From Candidatus Cloacimonadota bacterium (lineage in GTDB: Bacteria > Cloacimonadota > Cloacimonadia > Cloacimonadales > JAFGVF01): a stretch of DNA of 9,893 bases. Shown piece after piece: positions 1 to 6,472 of the stretch. Numbering within the stretch: position 1 is the first letter of the stretch; each line of letters begins with the position of its first letter. The notes under the pieces are model-generated. The model was not told the origin of the DNA and did no database searches. It worked only from the letters and a program-made list of their open reading frames with translations. The stretch lies in NCBI GenBank assembly GCA_016938155.1, contig JAFGVF010000321.1, positions 1 to 9,893 of the forward strand, read 5' to 3'. Position numbers and translations under genes: made by a program.

Positions 1-2847
1 ACCGAGTTTCTCGAACTCCATAAAAAGGGTAAAACAACGCAGGCTATCCGGGAATTGGAAATACTGCTGAACAGAGATAATTCCATTCCCGCTCTCAACA
101 CAATCATTGCCATCTTTAAAGAACAGCCCACAGAGCAGCTCCTTAAGTACTACTCTCGTTTAGGTAACATATATCTAAGTGCCGGAGATATTACCCTTGC
201 AGAAGAGCCATTTTCATCTGCTGTTTCCTTGGCAATAATGCTTAATAATCCCATTGCCATACTTGATGCTAATGATGATTTGGCATGGTTTTATCTGCGT
301 ATAAATGAGATTGATAAATCTCAGGAATTGTGTAAGAAAATGATACTTTTTGCAGAAGAACACAACCTCATGACTCAGAAAGTAAGAGCAACAGGGATGT
401 TGGCAAATGCCTATCTCGAAGGGAGAGAATACAAGGAAGCTAAGCAAATTCTGATAGAGCAGGTTAAGCTTTACGAACAGCTGAATGACCCTAAGGGATT
501 AGCCGGTAGCCTCACCAATCTGGGATTATGCGAGCGATGTATAGGTAAGCTGAATTCTTCCGAGGAGTACTATCTAAAAGCTCTTACCGTCGCAATTGAT
601 AATAAACTGAGTTCCAATGAAGCAGTTTGCTATTCATCTCTCGGGATTGTGGCAAATCTCCAGAGTAATCATGATAAGGCAATTGCCTATTTTGAGAAGA
701 AGATCGAAATGGAATCTGCCATAAACAACCTCCCGGGTCTTTCTATCGGATACTCCAATATCGCCAACTCATATAATGCCAAGGGTGACTATAACAAAGC
801 ACTGGAATTCTATCATAAGCAGATTGATGTAGATAAAAAGCAGAACAATATTTTAGGATTGCTCCAGGGTTATTTCAATCAGGCAACGGTTTACTTCAAA
901 TTGAATCACTTCGAGGTTGCAGAAACATTTCTTGATAAAGCTATAGCAATGACGGAAGAGCATGATTTGACTTCCAAAAAGCTCTTCTATTCTACCCTAA
1001 AAGCTTCTATCCTGCAGAGAAAAGGAGCATACGAGGCAGCTCTGAAGCTCTCAGGTGAACTGATTGAAGCCGGTAAAAAAGAGGAGATTGAGGATGTAAT
1101 CTATGAAGCAAGTCTCACTTTTGCCCGTACTGCATTCGATATGAAGGAGGATGTGGAGCTTCGGCAGCGTGCCTTACTAAATATCATGGAACAGCTTACT
1201 ACAACGGAGTCACAATCATTTCAAATGGAGTATAATCGGTGTATTTATCAATTAACCGGAAGTGTTTTCCATAAAATGCAAGCTCTGAAGCTGTTGAATG
1301 ATTTCCAGAAGGAATCACCAAGCCCTCTCTGGCTTAATGCAATCAGTGAACTGGAACTGGCTGAGCAAAACAACTATCACCTGGACACTGAACTGCTCAT
1401 CCGCTCCCTCGTGAAACTGATGAATCCCGAGTCAGCAAACATGGAGCTGCTTAATCATCTTACTATTGCCTCAAATGCAGATAATTGCCGTATTGTTACA
1501 TACAATCGCGATGAGGACATTATTGAAGCAAGTATTGTCAATACTGAACTTGCCGAAACAGACCTTGATTTCAGCACAGGGATTATCCGCGAAGCCGTTA
1601 AGGCAAAGAAGTCTATCTTAATCAGAAATGCTGTCGATACCGATAGATTCAGGACAAATGAAAGCATCTTGGGAAAGTCATTTCTTTCAGTAATCACCGT
1701 ACCCCTCTTCCTTTCAAGCAGCATTATTGGTGCTCTTTATCTGGACAGACGAAACATCGCCAAGGGTGTTTTTACGGAAGCAGACGAACAACGCGTCATG
1801 AAAATAGGTGAAATTTTGCTCCCTTTACTTCGCACAATTGTCTCTCGACACGAGCTTGATTCAAGAACGATTATGCGGGAAAAGAGCAGTTTTATCGGTA
1901 ATTCGAAGGTTATGTTAAAGCTTTATAGTACCATTATTACCGCAGCAAAAGCTGATGCACCGGTTCTGATTTCAGGAGAATCCGGTACAGGAAAAGAAGT
2001 TACAGCCAAAGCTCTTCATAATCTCAGCCTCAGGGCAAAGGGTCCCTTCGTCTCTATAAATTGTGCCGCAATCCCGGAACATCTGGCGGAAAGTGAACTG
2101 TTCGGTTATGAAAAGGGTGCTTTTACTGGTGCCATGACTTCCCGTAAAGGTATGTTCGAACTGTCTCAAAAAGGAACCCTGTTTCTAGATGAGATAGGAG
2201 AACTGCCCCTCATGCTTCAGGCAAAACTCCTCAGAGCAATCGAAAACAGCGAAATCACTCCCCTGGGTAGCGAAAAGACTGTTAAGATTGATGTGAGAGT
2301 CATTTCTGCGACAAATCGTGACCTCAGTCGGGATGTTGCGGACAAGAAGTTCCGTAATGACCTTTTCTACCGTCTCAATGTATTCAATGTCAATCTACCA
2401 CCGCTCAGAGAGCATAAAGAGGATATCCCTCCTCTCGCAGAATACTTCCTAAGCTCCTTTGCAAGACATTACAATAAACCCGATAACGGCTTCTCGCAAA
2501 GTGCAGTTGACTATCTGATTTCTCTTGATTATGTCCGCAATAATGTGCGTGAACTTAGGAATCTTATTGAGAAGGCATTTGTTCATGCTCCCGAGAATTA
2601 TCCCGTTACTGCCGGTATTTTACAGGGTAAGGAGTTGATTCAGGAACAGCACTCCCCCGCTGTGATTTCTGCAGATTATACTCATATTGATACTCTCGAT
2701 AATGCTCTGGCGGATTTTGAAGCAAAACTGATTGAGAAAACACTGAATGAAACCGGCTGGAATAAGTCACAAACTGCTAAACTCTTGCAAACCAGCCGTC
2801 CCCGTATCGACCGGGTTATCAAGAAGTACAATTTAGAGAAGAGATAG
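1..2847 (+). CDS. Sigma-54-dependent activator with TPR array, GAF, AAA+ and Fis-type HTH (5' partial)
   Basis: This is a transcriptional activator that remodels sigma-54 RNA polymerase by ATP hydrolysis. The frame is open from base 1, so the true start is left of the window; the first in-window candidate start (TTG at 55) has no convincing ribosome site. Numbering from that TTG: about eight TPR-like helical pairs at roughly 29-342, probably a protein-binding sensor; a GAF-like domain at about 450-600; and the AAA+ domain from about 620. The AAA+ domain has Walker A GESGTGKE (641-648), the sigma-54-contacting loop GAFTGA (688-693, intact), Walker B GTLFLDEIG (707-715) and an arginine-finger region FRNDLFYRL (766-774). 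The last ~35 residues form a Fis-like helix-turn-helix (KSQTAKLLQTSRPRIDRVIK). No receiver domain is visible, so the input is probably a ligand or partner protein. Related very large regulators carry an N-terminal Ser/Thr kinase domain; whether this one does cannot be seen. Its targets are unknown, and no good -24/-12 promoter was found here. Confidence 0.95.
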   Translation, partial: TEFLELHKKGKTTQAIRELEILLNRDNSIPALNTIIAIFKEQPTEQLLKYYSRLGNIYLSAGDITLAEEPFSSAVSLAIMLNNPIAILDANDDLAWFYLRINEIDKSQELCKKMILFAEEHNLMTQKVRATGMLANAYLEGREYKEAKQILIEQVKLYEQLNDPKGLAGSLTNLGLCERCIGKLNSSEEYYLKALTVAIDNKLSSNEAVCYSSLGIVANLQSNHDKAIAYFEKKIEMESAINNLPGLSIGYSNIANSYNAKGDYNKALEFYHKQIDVDKKQNNILGLLQGYFNQATVYFKLNHFEVAETFLDKAIAMTEEHDLTSKKLFYSTLKASILQRKGAYEAALKLSGELIEAGKKEEIEDVIYEASLTFARTAFDMKEDVELRQRALLNIMEQLTTTESQSFQMEYNRCIYQLTGSVFHKMQALKLLNDFQKESPSPLWLNAISELELAEQNNYHLDTELLIRSLVKLMNPESANMELLNHLTIASNADNCRIVTYNRDEDIIEASIVNTELAETDLDFSTGIIREAVKAKKSILIRNAVDTDRFRTNESILGKSFLSVITVPLFLSSSIIGALYLDRRNIAKGVFTEADEQRVMKIGEILLPLLRTIVSRHELDSRTIMREKSSFIGNSKVMLKLYSTIITAAKADAPVLISGESGTGKEVTAKALHNLSLRAKGPFVSINCAAIPEHLAESELFGYEKGAFTGAMTSRKGMFELSQKGTLFLDEIGELPLMLQAKLLRAIENSEITPLGSEKTVKIDVRVISATNRDLSRDVADKKFRNDLFYRLNVFNVNLPPLREHKEDIPPLAEYFLSSFARHYNKPDNGFSQSAVDYLISLDYVRNNVRELRNLIEKAFVHAPENYPVTAGILQGKELIQEQHSPAVISADYTHIDTLDNALADFEAKLIEKTLNETGWNKSQTAKLLQTSRPRIDRVIKKYNLEKR

Positions 2848-2904
2848 TAATCAAACAAAGCACCCTTGAATCGGGTTAATTTTCCTCAACGAGATAGTTT
2901 AAAT

Positions 2905-2920
2905 AGGGATTTGGATTCCT
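2905..2920. terminator. Weak hairpin between convergent genes
   Basis: AGGGAT and ATTCCT can pair (six base pairs, one G-U) around a TTGG loop in the 73-nt gap between the two convergent genes. The right flank is A/T rich but lacks a clean T-run on either strand. It is a possible weak bidirectional terminator only. Confidence 0.2.
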
Positions 2921-3340
2921 TTAAAATATATCCGGTAAATTGACTTTAATCATCTCTATGTCTTTGGAATATGGCACATTCACTACCGGATTCAGGGTTA
3001 AACCGAGATATTTCTCAATACCTTCCGCAGCATCCTGTTCTGCTTCTGCCCAAGTAACATAAAGAGGATTAGCCGGCTTTCCGTACTTCATAATTCGGGA
3101 ATTATTCTTTAGTTCAAACAACTTGTATTTTATCATCCCTTTTCCGACCCTGATTGTTTCCGATTTGCCTGTCCAGGTGAATCTCCAGATAATATAAACA
3201 CCGAATATCTCCTCGAAATAATCGTTAGTCAGGTTAAGGTCTTCAAGCACATACCATTGATCAAGATTATAGCGTATCCATTTCACATTTCCCTGTTCTT
3301 TTATCGTATTTCGTGAAGCTATTTTAAATAGGTTCTTCAT
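2921..3340 (-). CDS. Small GIY-YIG-like nuclease-fold protein, possibly catalytically impaired
   Basis: A 139-residue soluble protein, with an ATG at 3340 preceded on its own strand by AAGGAGA at about 9 nt, which supports this start. The layout resembles the short single-domain GIY-YIG-like proteins. GVY (47-49) stands for the first signature and RVGKG (64-68) for the second. These are followed by a strand YVTWAE (94-99), a helix with EGIEKYL (106-112) whose Glu109 is the likely metal-binding glutamate, and a terminal VNLP (133-136). The arginine normally found shortly after the second signature (pattern xxRL) appears as Lys73 in IKYKL, so nuclease activity is doubtful. It is a lone gene transcribed towards the sigma-54 regulator and away from the long intergenic region. 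Its substrate and role are unknown. The family assignment rests on motif recognition by eye, not on a profile search. Confidence 0.8.
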   Translation of the reverse strand: MKNLFKIASRNTIKEQGNVKWIRYNLDQWYVLEDLNLTNDYFEEIFGVYIIWRFTWTGKSETIRVGKGMIKYKLFELKNNSRIMKYGKPANPLYVTWAEAEQDAAEGIEKYLGLTLNPVVNVPYSKDIEMIKVNLPDIF

Positions 3341-3444
3341 TATTTAATCTCTCCTTATCTCCGCTTCACCGTAGCTGCCAAACATACAACCAAATCGATT
3401 ATTTATCCGCCGTCTTTCTTGCTTCAACAGCTGCTTACTGACAA

Positions 3445-3606
3445 TTAGTCATTACCAATAAGTCTCCATAATTTATCTAATACTTGACCTGCTCTTGTAA
3501 TGAAAAATAGATTTGATAGAGGACACTTCTCTTCACCTAACTCATAATCTTCCATTATGTTGCGGTTGATTATTAGGCATTTCCCTCTTCCACCTGTTTT
3601 TGTCAA
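3445..3606 (-). other. Possible small or decayed reading frame
   Basis: From a possible TTG at 3606, or an ATG at 3555, the minus strand stays open to a TAA at 3445-3447 and reads protein-like (ends LDKLWRLIGND). Neither start has a Shine-Dalgarno site, and a stop at 3619-3621 closes the frame upstream. A chance open frame or the remnant of a decayed gene both fit. I recognise no family. Confidence 0.15.
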
Positions 3607-3707
3607 TAAAAAGAATTCCTACTTCTGCCTCAGCGGGATGAGTCAATAATCGTCAGACTTATATCTCAAAAAACTAATCACACTCCGATTCAGCTTAACT
3701 GAGGAAA

Positions 3708-3827
3708 ATGAAAGCCTTTAAGATGCTATTATTCTCTTTGTTCCCATACATTTACGCATTTCTAATAAAAATCAAGCATTTAGTGAACCTATCGTACCAG
3801 TACAGTGCTCCCAGACATGAAATGTGA
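3708..3827 (+). CDS. Possible 39-residue hydrophobic peptide
   Basis: ATG at 3708 follows GAGGA, but with only 2-3 nt spacing. The predicted peptide begins MKAFKMLLFSLFPYIYAFLI, a short basic start followed by one potential membrane helix, and ends in a polar tail. Its stop codon lies inside the first DnaA box. Single-helix peptides of this kind can be small membrane proteins or type I toxins, but length, spacing and location make a chance frame at least as likely. Confidence 0.17.
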   Translation: MKAFKMLLFSLFPYIYAFLIKIKHLVNLSYQYSAPRHEM

Positions 3828-3864
3828 ATAAATGGAGAAAAAGTTATCCACCATTTGTGAATAA
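3823..3864. promoter_or_regulatory. Cluster of three DnaA-box sequences
   Basis: TGTGAATAA occurs at 3823-3831 and again at 3856-3864; both are the reverse complement of TTATTCACA, a perfect match to the DnaA consensus TTATNCACA. Between them, on the opposite strand, is TTATCCACC (3844-3852), one base off the strong box TTATCCACA. The two outer boxes are 33 bp apart, about three helical turns, and share a longer flank (ATGTGAATAAAT and TTGTGAATAAAT). A further one-mismatch box, TGTTGATAA, lies at 4352-4360. DnaA binding is therefore plausible. Whether this is an origin, a titration site or a DnaA-controlled promoter is not settled. Confidence 0.5.
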
Positions 3865-3876
3865 ATCGTGCCCCTC

Positions 3877-3931
3877 CACGAGTGGGTCACGAGTGGATCA
3901 CGAGTGGAACACCTTTGGGTCACCTTTTTTA
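3877..3931. repeat. Tandem array of five 11-bp units (iteron-like)
   Basis: Units are CACGAGTGGGT (3877-3887), CACGAGTGGAT (3888-3898), CACGAGTGGAA (3899-3909), CACCTTTGGGT (3910-3920) and CACCTTTTTTA (3921-3931). The first three share CACGAGTGG exactly, and the last two keep CAC and the 11-bp phase. Each GTG and the following CAC make small inverted arms, and 11 bp is close to one helical turn, so a protein binding every unit would sit on one face. The array begins 13 bp after the last DnaA box. Alternatives are slippage-derived repeats without function. Confidence 0.75.
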
Positions 3932-4194
3932 ACTGGGTGTAAGCCGGGGGTACGAAGGAACAAGTTTGCGACAAATTAATAAAAAATCTGAGACAACTAA
4001 GCGATAACGAAGTATGGTAGGGCATAGAAAAAGGAGTAATGGAAAAAGCCAAAAAAAGATTGGGAGAGGTTTAGTGTTTGGGGTTCGATTACAAAAAGTA
4101 GGGTTAATAATCGGTTATATAGAGAGTTAATGAGATGCATGGAGGGAAAAATGAAAAAAAGCAAAGAAACGGGAGTTTCATGATACTTGATAAT

Positions 4195-4213
4195 AAACAT
4201 GGTTAACATGTTT
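4195..4213. promoter_or_regulatory. Perfect 7-bp inverted repeat, possible operator
   Basis: AAACATG, spacer GTTAA, CATGTTT form a perfect dyad of 19 bp about 230 bp upstream of mrpE. A dimeric repressor could bind it. As RNA it would form a 7-bp hairpin, with T-runs only beginning 8-12 nt later, so a standard terminator is less likely. No regulator can be assigned. Confidence 0.35.
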
Positions 4214-4350
4214 CATCAGATTTTTCATATTTTTTGTATTTGATTATTATTCAGCTCTCTCAGCAATTTAAAAAGATTTAGCCAATCATGGTATTATTTG
4301 ATTTCACGAAACAGTTGCTAACTGGCAAATAAATTCTTGACATTTATTAC

Positions 4351-4378
4351 TTGTTGATAAGTCGATTTAAACTATTAT
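4351..4378 (+). promoter_or_regulatory. Weak candidate sigma-70 promoter for the antiporter operon
   Basis: TATTAT (4373-4378) resembles a -10 box and lies 64 nt before the mrpE start. TTGTTG (4351-4356), 16 bp upstream, is a poor -35 box. A consensus TTGACA exists at 4337-4342 but has no -10 at the right distance. The operon promoter is expected in this stretch because no gene precedes it on this strand, but the exact site is uncertain. Confidence 0.25.
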
Positions 4379-4442
4379 GTTAACGCATAGCAAAAAGGTT
4401 GTTAAAATTTCGTAAATAAAAAAATCGTTTTTCGGAGGTCCG

Positions 4443-4937
4443 ATGAAGCAAGTAAAATCGGGAGTGATGCTATTCATCATTCTTTTTGCCCTATGGCTGA
4501 TACTGGCGGGTACAGATGGAGATGAGTTGATTTTCGGGAGTATTACTGCCGTAGTTTTAGCCCTTCTCTTTGCTCCAAAAGTCAGCACCCTTGGTTGTAT
4601 CCAACTGAAACCGAAGTCGCTATTATACTCTATTCTATATCTCTTCATATTTTTAAGAGAGCTTGTTAAGAGTACAATAGATGTGACCCGGAGAGTGTTG
4701 TCTCCCAAACTGCCGATTAATCCGGGAATCGTGAAAGTGAAGACAAAGCTGACATGTTCATTAGGACGCATAGTTTTGGCAAACTCCATCACCTTAACTC
4801 CCGGGACCATGACGGTTGAAACTCGTGGAGAATACTTTTACATCCACTGGATAGATATTCAGACGGATGATATTCAGGCAACCACAGAGGCAATCGTATC
4901 AACTTTTGAGAAATATCTGGAGGTGATCTTTGAGTAA
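4443..4937 (+). CDS. mrpE: Na+/H+ antiporter subunit MrpE/MnhE (MbhA-like)
   Basis: First gene of the antiporter operon and a small membrane subunit of the Mrp/Mbh complex. The length of 164 residues is usual for the family. There are three predicted membrane segments at about 8-23, 29-45 and 59-81, then a cytoplasmic C-terminal half containing the family hallmark NSITLTPGTM. ATG at 4443 is preceded by GGAGGT at 4434-4439. The C-terminal end overlaps the next gene by 8 nt. In the complex this subunit, with F and G, lies on the Na+-handling side of the assembly; its individual role is structural or unresolved in the family. A long antisense frame across it is considered spurious. Confidence 0.95.
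   Translation: MKQVKSGVMLFIILFALWLILAGTDGDELIFGSITAVVLALLFAPKVSTLGCIQLKPKSLLYSILYLFIFLRELVKSTIDVTRRVLSPKLPINPGIVKVKTKLTCSLGRIVLANSITLTPGTMTVETRGEYFYIHWIDIQTDDIQATTEAIVSTFEKYLEVIFE
4919..4928 (+). promoter_or_regulatory. Full-length Shine-Dalgarno site deciding the mrpF TTG start
   Basis: GGAGGTGATC is complementary over ten bases to the usual 3' end of 16S rRNA (GATCACCTCC). It lies just before TTG at 4930, with 5 nt after GGAGGT. The next in-frame ATG, at 4945, would be too far away, so the TTG is preferred. Confidence 0.85.
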
Positions 4938-5199
4938 CATTGCCATGATGATATTCCATTTAGCCTTTTACTTTGTCCTTGCAGCATTAGCTATGGCTTT
5001 TGTAAGATTCATGAAAGGTCCGACATCCGCAGATAGAGTAGTAGCTCTTGATGCCATGACCATCTCGGGAATCTCCATAATCGTCTTTATTGCCCTGGGA
5101 GCAGGTAGAATAATCTATCTGGATGTGGCCATCGTTTATGCCCTCTTGAGTTTTCTGGGTGTAATCGCTGTAGCCAGATATCTGGAAGGGGGATTATAA
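4930..5199 (+). CDS. mrpF: Na+/H+ antiporter subunit MrpF/MnhF (MbhB-like)
   Basis: An 89-residue membrane protein with about three hydrophobic helices and the family signature MKGPTSADRVVALDAM near residues 28-43. MrpF is an essential small subunit of multisubunit cation/proton antiporters. Translation starts at a TTG, supported by an unusually complete Shine-Dalgarno site. It overlaps the end of mrpE by 8 nt and the ATG of mrpG by 1 nt. The use of TTG behind the strongest ribosome site in the operon suggests that its output is tuned by coupling to mrpE. Confidence 0.95.
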   Translation: MSNIAMMIFHLAFYFVLAALAMAFVRFMKGPTSADRVVALDAMTISGISIIVFIALGAGRIIYLDVAIVYALLSFLGVIAVARYLEGGL

Positions 5200-5531
5200 T
5201 GCAGTTAATCGGTTCAATAATTACGCTACTTGGTTCCATATTCATCTTTTTAGGTGCATTCGGGGTACTGAGGATGCCGGATGTCTATAACCGTATGCAG
5301 GCAGGAACAAAGGCGACTACTCTCGGCTCAATGCTGACGCTTCTCGGCGTTGGACTTGCCATGCCGGATTGGTTGGGACGCTGTATTATCCTGATCCTGT
5401 TTATCCTTTTAACAAACCCTATCAGCTCTCATGCCCTGGCAAGAGCTGCTCACAATACCGGAGTGAAACTCACTGATCGTTCCATACGAGATAATCTGAA
5501 AGAGGATAATGAGGAGGAAGGCAATGCTTAA
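5199..5531 (+). CDS. mrpG: Na+/H+ antiporter subunit MrpG/MnhG (MbhC-like)
   Basis: A 110-residue membrane subunit with three predicted helices. Family hallmarks are clear: RMPDVYNRMQAGTKATTLG (25-43) and LLTNPISSHALARAA (70-84). The C-terminal tail is acidic (KEDNEEEG). ATG at 5199 shares its A with the mrpF stop and follows AAGGGGGA. The final codons contain the ribosome site of the next gene. The role is structural and essential within the Mrp/Mbh antiporter assembly. Confidence 0.95.
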   Translation: MQLIGSIITLLGSIFIFLGAFGVLRMPDVYNRMQAGTKATTLGSMLTLLGVGLAMPDWLGRCIILILFILLTNPISSHALARAAHNTGVKLTDRSIRDNLKEDNEEEGNA

Positions 5532-5781
5532 TTTAGTTATAATCATACTTCTCTCAATAATCAGTTTATCTGCAGCAATCTACGCCGTTAGGGCAAAGAA
5601 ACTCGTTAATGCGGTTGTTGCAAGTGGAGTAATCAGTTTGATGGCTTCGATAGTTTTTCTTGTGCTGGGTGCACCGGATGTTGCGATGACTGAAGCTTCT
5701 ATAGGATCCGGACTTACCACTGTTGTGTTCCTTTATGCCTTGAAACAGATAAAAAGTAAGGGAGAGAAAGACGATGATTAA
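5524..5781 (+). CDS. mbhD: MbhD/DUF4040 subunit (free-standing MrpA C-terminal piece)
   Basis: An 85-residue, three-helix membrane protein carrying GAPDVAMTEASIGSG (49-63), the hallmark of MbhD and of the segment found after the antiporter core in MrpA. An in-frame ATG lies at 5509, but AGGAGG at 5512-5517 is placed 6 nt before the ATG at 5524, so the shorter start is chosen. It overlaps mrpG by 8 nt and the next gene by 8 nt. In bacterial MrpA this segment is fused to a NuoL-like module. Here it is separate, as in archaeal Mbh operons. The Glu in the TEA motif is thought to lie on an ion pathway in this family. Confidence 0.93.
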   Translation: MLNLVIIILLSIISLSAAIYAVRAKKLVNAVVASGVISLMASIVFLVLGAPDVAMTEASIGSGLTTVVFLYALKQIKSKGEKDDD

Positions 5782-6472
5782 ATATCTGCTGACTTTTTTA
5801 GTCCTCGCCGGATTAATCTGGCTTTCCGTCCCCCTGATTACTGAGTTCACTACTTCAGAAGGATTAAACAATATTTCAAGTGAATATGTCCAGCTGTCGG
5901 CAGAGAAGCTCAACATTCCTAATACTGTAACGGCGATAGTTGTTACTTTCAGAGGGTTAGATACGCTCGGAGAAGTAACCGTCCTCTTTCTGGCAACAGC
6001 GGGAGTTGGATTCTTTTTAAAGAGAAAAGATAGTGAAAAGCAGAAGAAGCGACCCGGGTCTGAGATACTCAAAACCGGTTCTGGCATACTAACACCTATG
6101 ATCATAGTATTGGGAGTCTATATATTCGTACACGGACATTTAACTCCCGGTGGAGGATTTCAGGGAGGTGTAGTAATTGCCTCGGCCTTCCTACTGTTGA
6201 TACTTGCTTATGAAAACTTTAAATTCTCCCATTTACTAATCCATATTTCCGAATCAATCTCAGGATTTACCTATGTGTTGATCGGTTTGGCAGGATTGGC
6301 TATCCTTGGTTTCAATCATTTTCTTGACCCACGCTGGCTGGGCTTGGGTGAATGGGGAAAACTGTTTTCTGCAGGAGCCGTTCCGATTATATACAGTCTT
6401 ATCGGAATCAAAGTAGGAGCTGAAATGTCCAGCTTGCTTGATTCTATGCGAGATGAAGGAGGTCACGAATGA
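5774..6472 (+). CDS. mrpB: MbhE-MrpB/MnhB fusion subunit (MbhE + MbhF-like)
   Basis: A 232-residue membrane protein made of two units. Residues 1-85 are MbhE-like, with one N-terminal helix (4-21), a periplasmic stretch, then NTVTAIVVTFRGLDTLGE (50-67) and a helix to about 82. A basic linker (KRKDSEKQKKRPG, 83-95) leads to an MrpB/MnhB unit from about 100 with GVYIFVHGHLTPGGGFQGG (114-132) and further helices. In Mbh operons these are two genes; in MrpA the E part is the tail of the antiporter protein. ATG at 5774 follows GGGAGAG and overlaps the previous frame by 8 nt; the end overlaps mrpC in an ATGA. The fusion probably fixes the 1:1 contact of these neighbouring subunits. Confidence 0.93.
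   Translation: MIKYLLTFLVLAGLIWLSVPLITEFTTSEGLNNISSEYVQLSAEKLNIPNTVTAIVVTFRGLDTLGEVTVLFLATAGVGFFLKRKDSEKQKKRPGSEILKTGSGILTPMIIVLGVYIFVHGHLTPGGGFQGGVVIASAFLLLILAYENFKFSHLLIHISESISGFTYVLIGLAGLAILGFNHFLDPRWLGLGEWGKLFSAGAVPIIYSLIGIKVGAEMSSLLDSMRDEGGHE

Larger units (their letters stand above)
3341..4442. other. Gene-poor 1.1-kb intergenic region, candidate replication origin or DnaA-binding locus
   Basis: No convincing gene was found on either strand. By hand count, the + strand of 3361-3780 has 99 C to 53 G, while 3901-4200 has 31 C to 81 G, so the bias reverses sharply. The turning point carries DnaA-box sequences (3823-3864) and an 11-bp tandem array (3877-3931). To the right lies an A/T-rich, purine-heavy tract, a 7-bp palindrome (4195-4213), three TTTCAT copies (4176, 4211, 4223) and T-runs at 4221-4235. 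Genes on both sides point away from it. A C-to-G shift in this direction is the sign expected at an origin rather than a terminus. No dnaA, dnaN, rpmH or gidA is visible, so the origin reading is an inference. A DnaA-titration site or a decayed gene region are alternatives. Confidence 0.4.

Noticed and set aside
3877..3931. CRISPR array
   Set aside because: The units are 11 bp and directly adjacent with no spacers, so they are tandem iteron-like repeats.
3789..4052. 87-codon minus-strand frame across the DnaA boxes and 11-bp array
   Set aside because: Its composition simply reflects the repeats and the low-complexity tract; the codon content and sequence look non-coding.
4323..4341. Possible sigma-54 promoter (TGGCAA followed by TTCTTGA) upstream of mrpE
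   Set aside because: The -24-like GG is present, but the required GC of the -12 element is not at the correct spacing, so it cannot support control by the neighbouring activator.
4337..4342. Consensus TTGACA -35 box
   Set aside because: No -10-like hexamer lies 16-18 bp downstream; the sequence there is AGTCGA.
4367..4810. 147-codon frame on the minus strand across mrpE
   Set aside because: It is antisense to a gene with clear MrpE motifs and shows no recognisable protein features or proper ribosome site.
5566..6105. 179-codon minus-strand frame
   Set aside because: It overlaps the MbhD and MbhE-MrpB genes, whose motifs fix the plus strand as coding.
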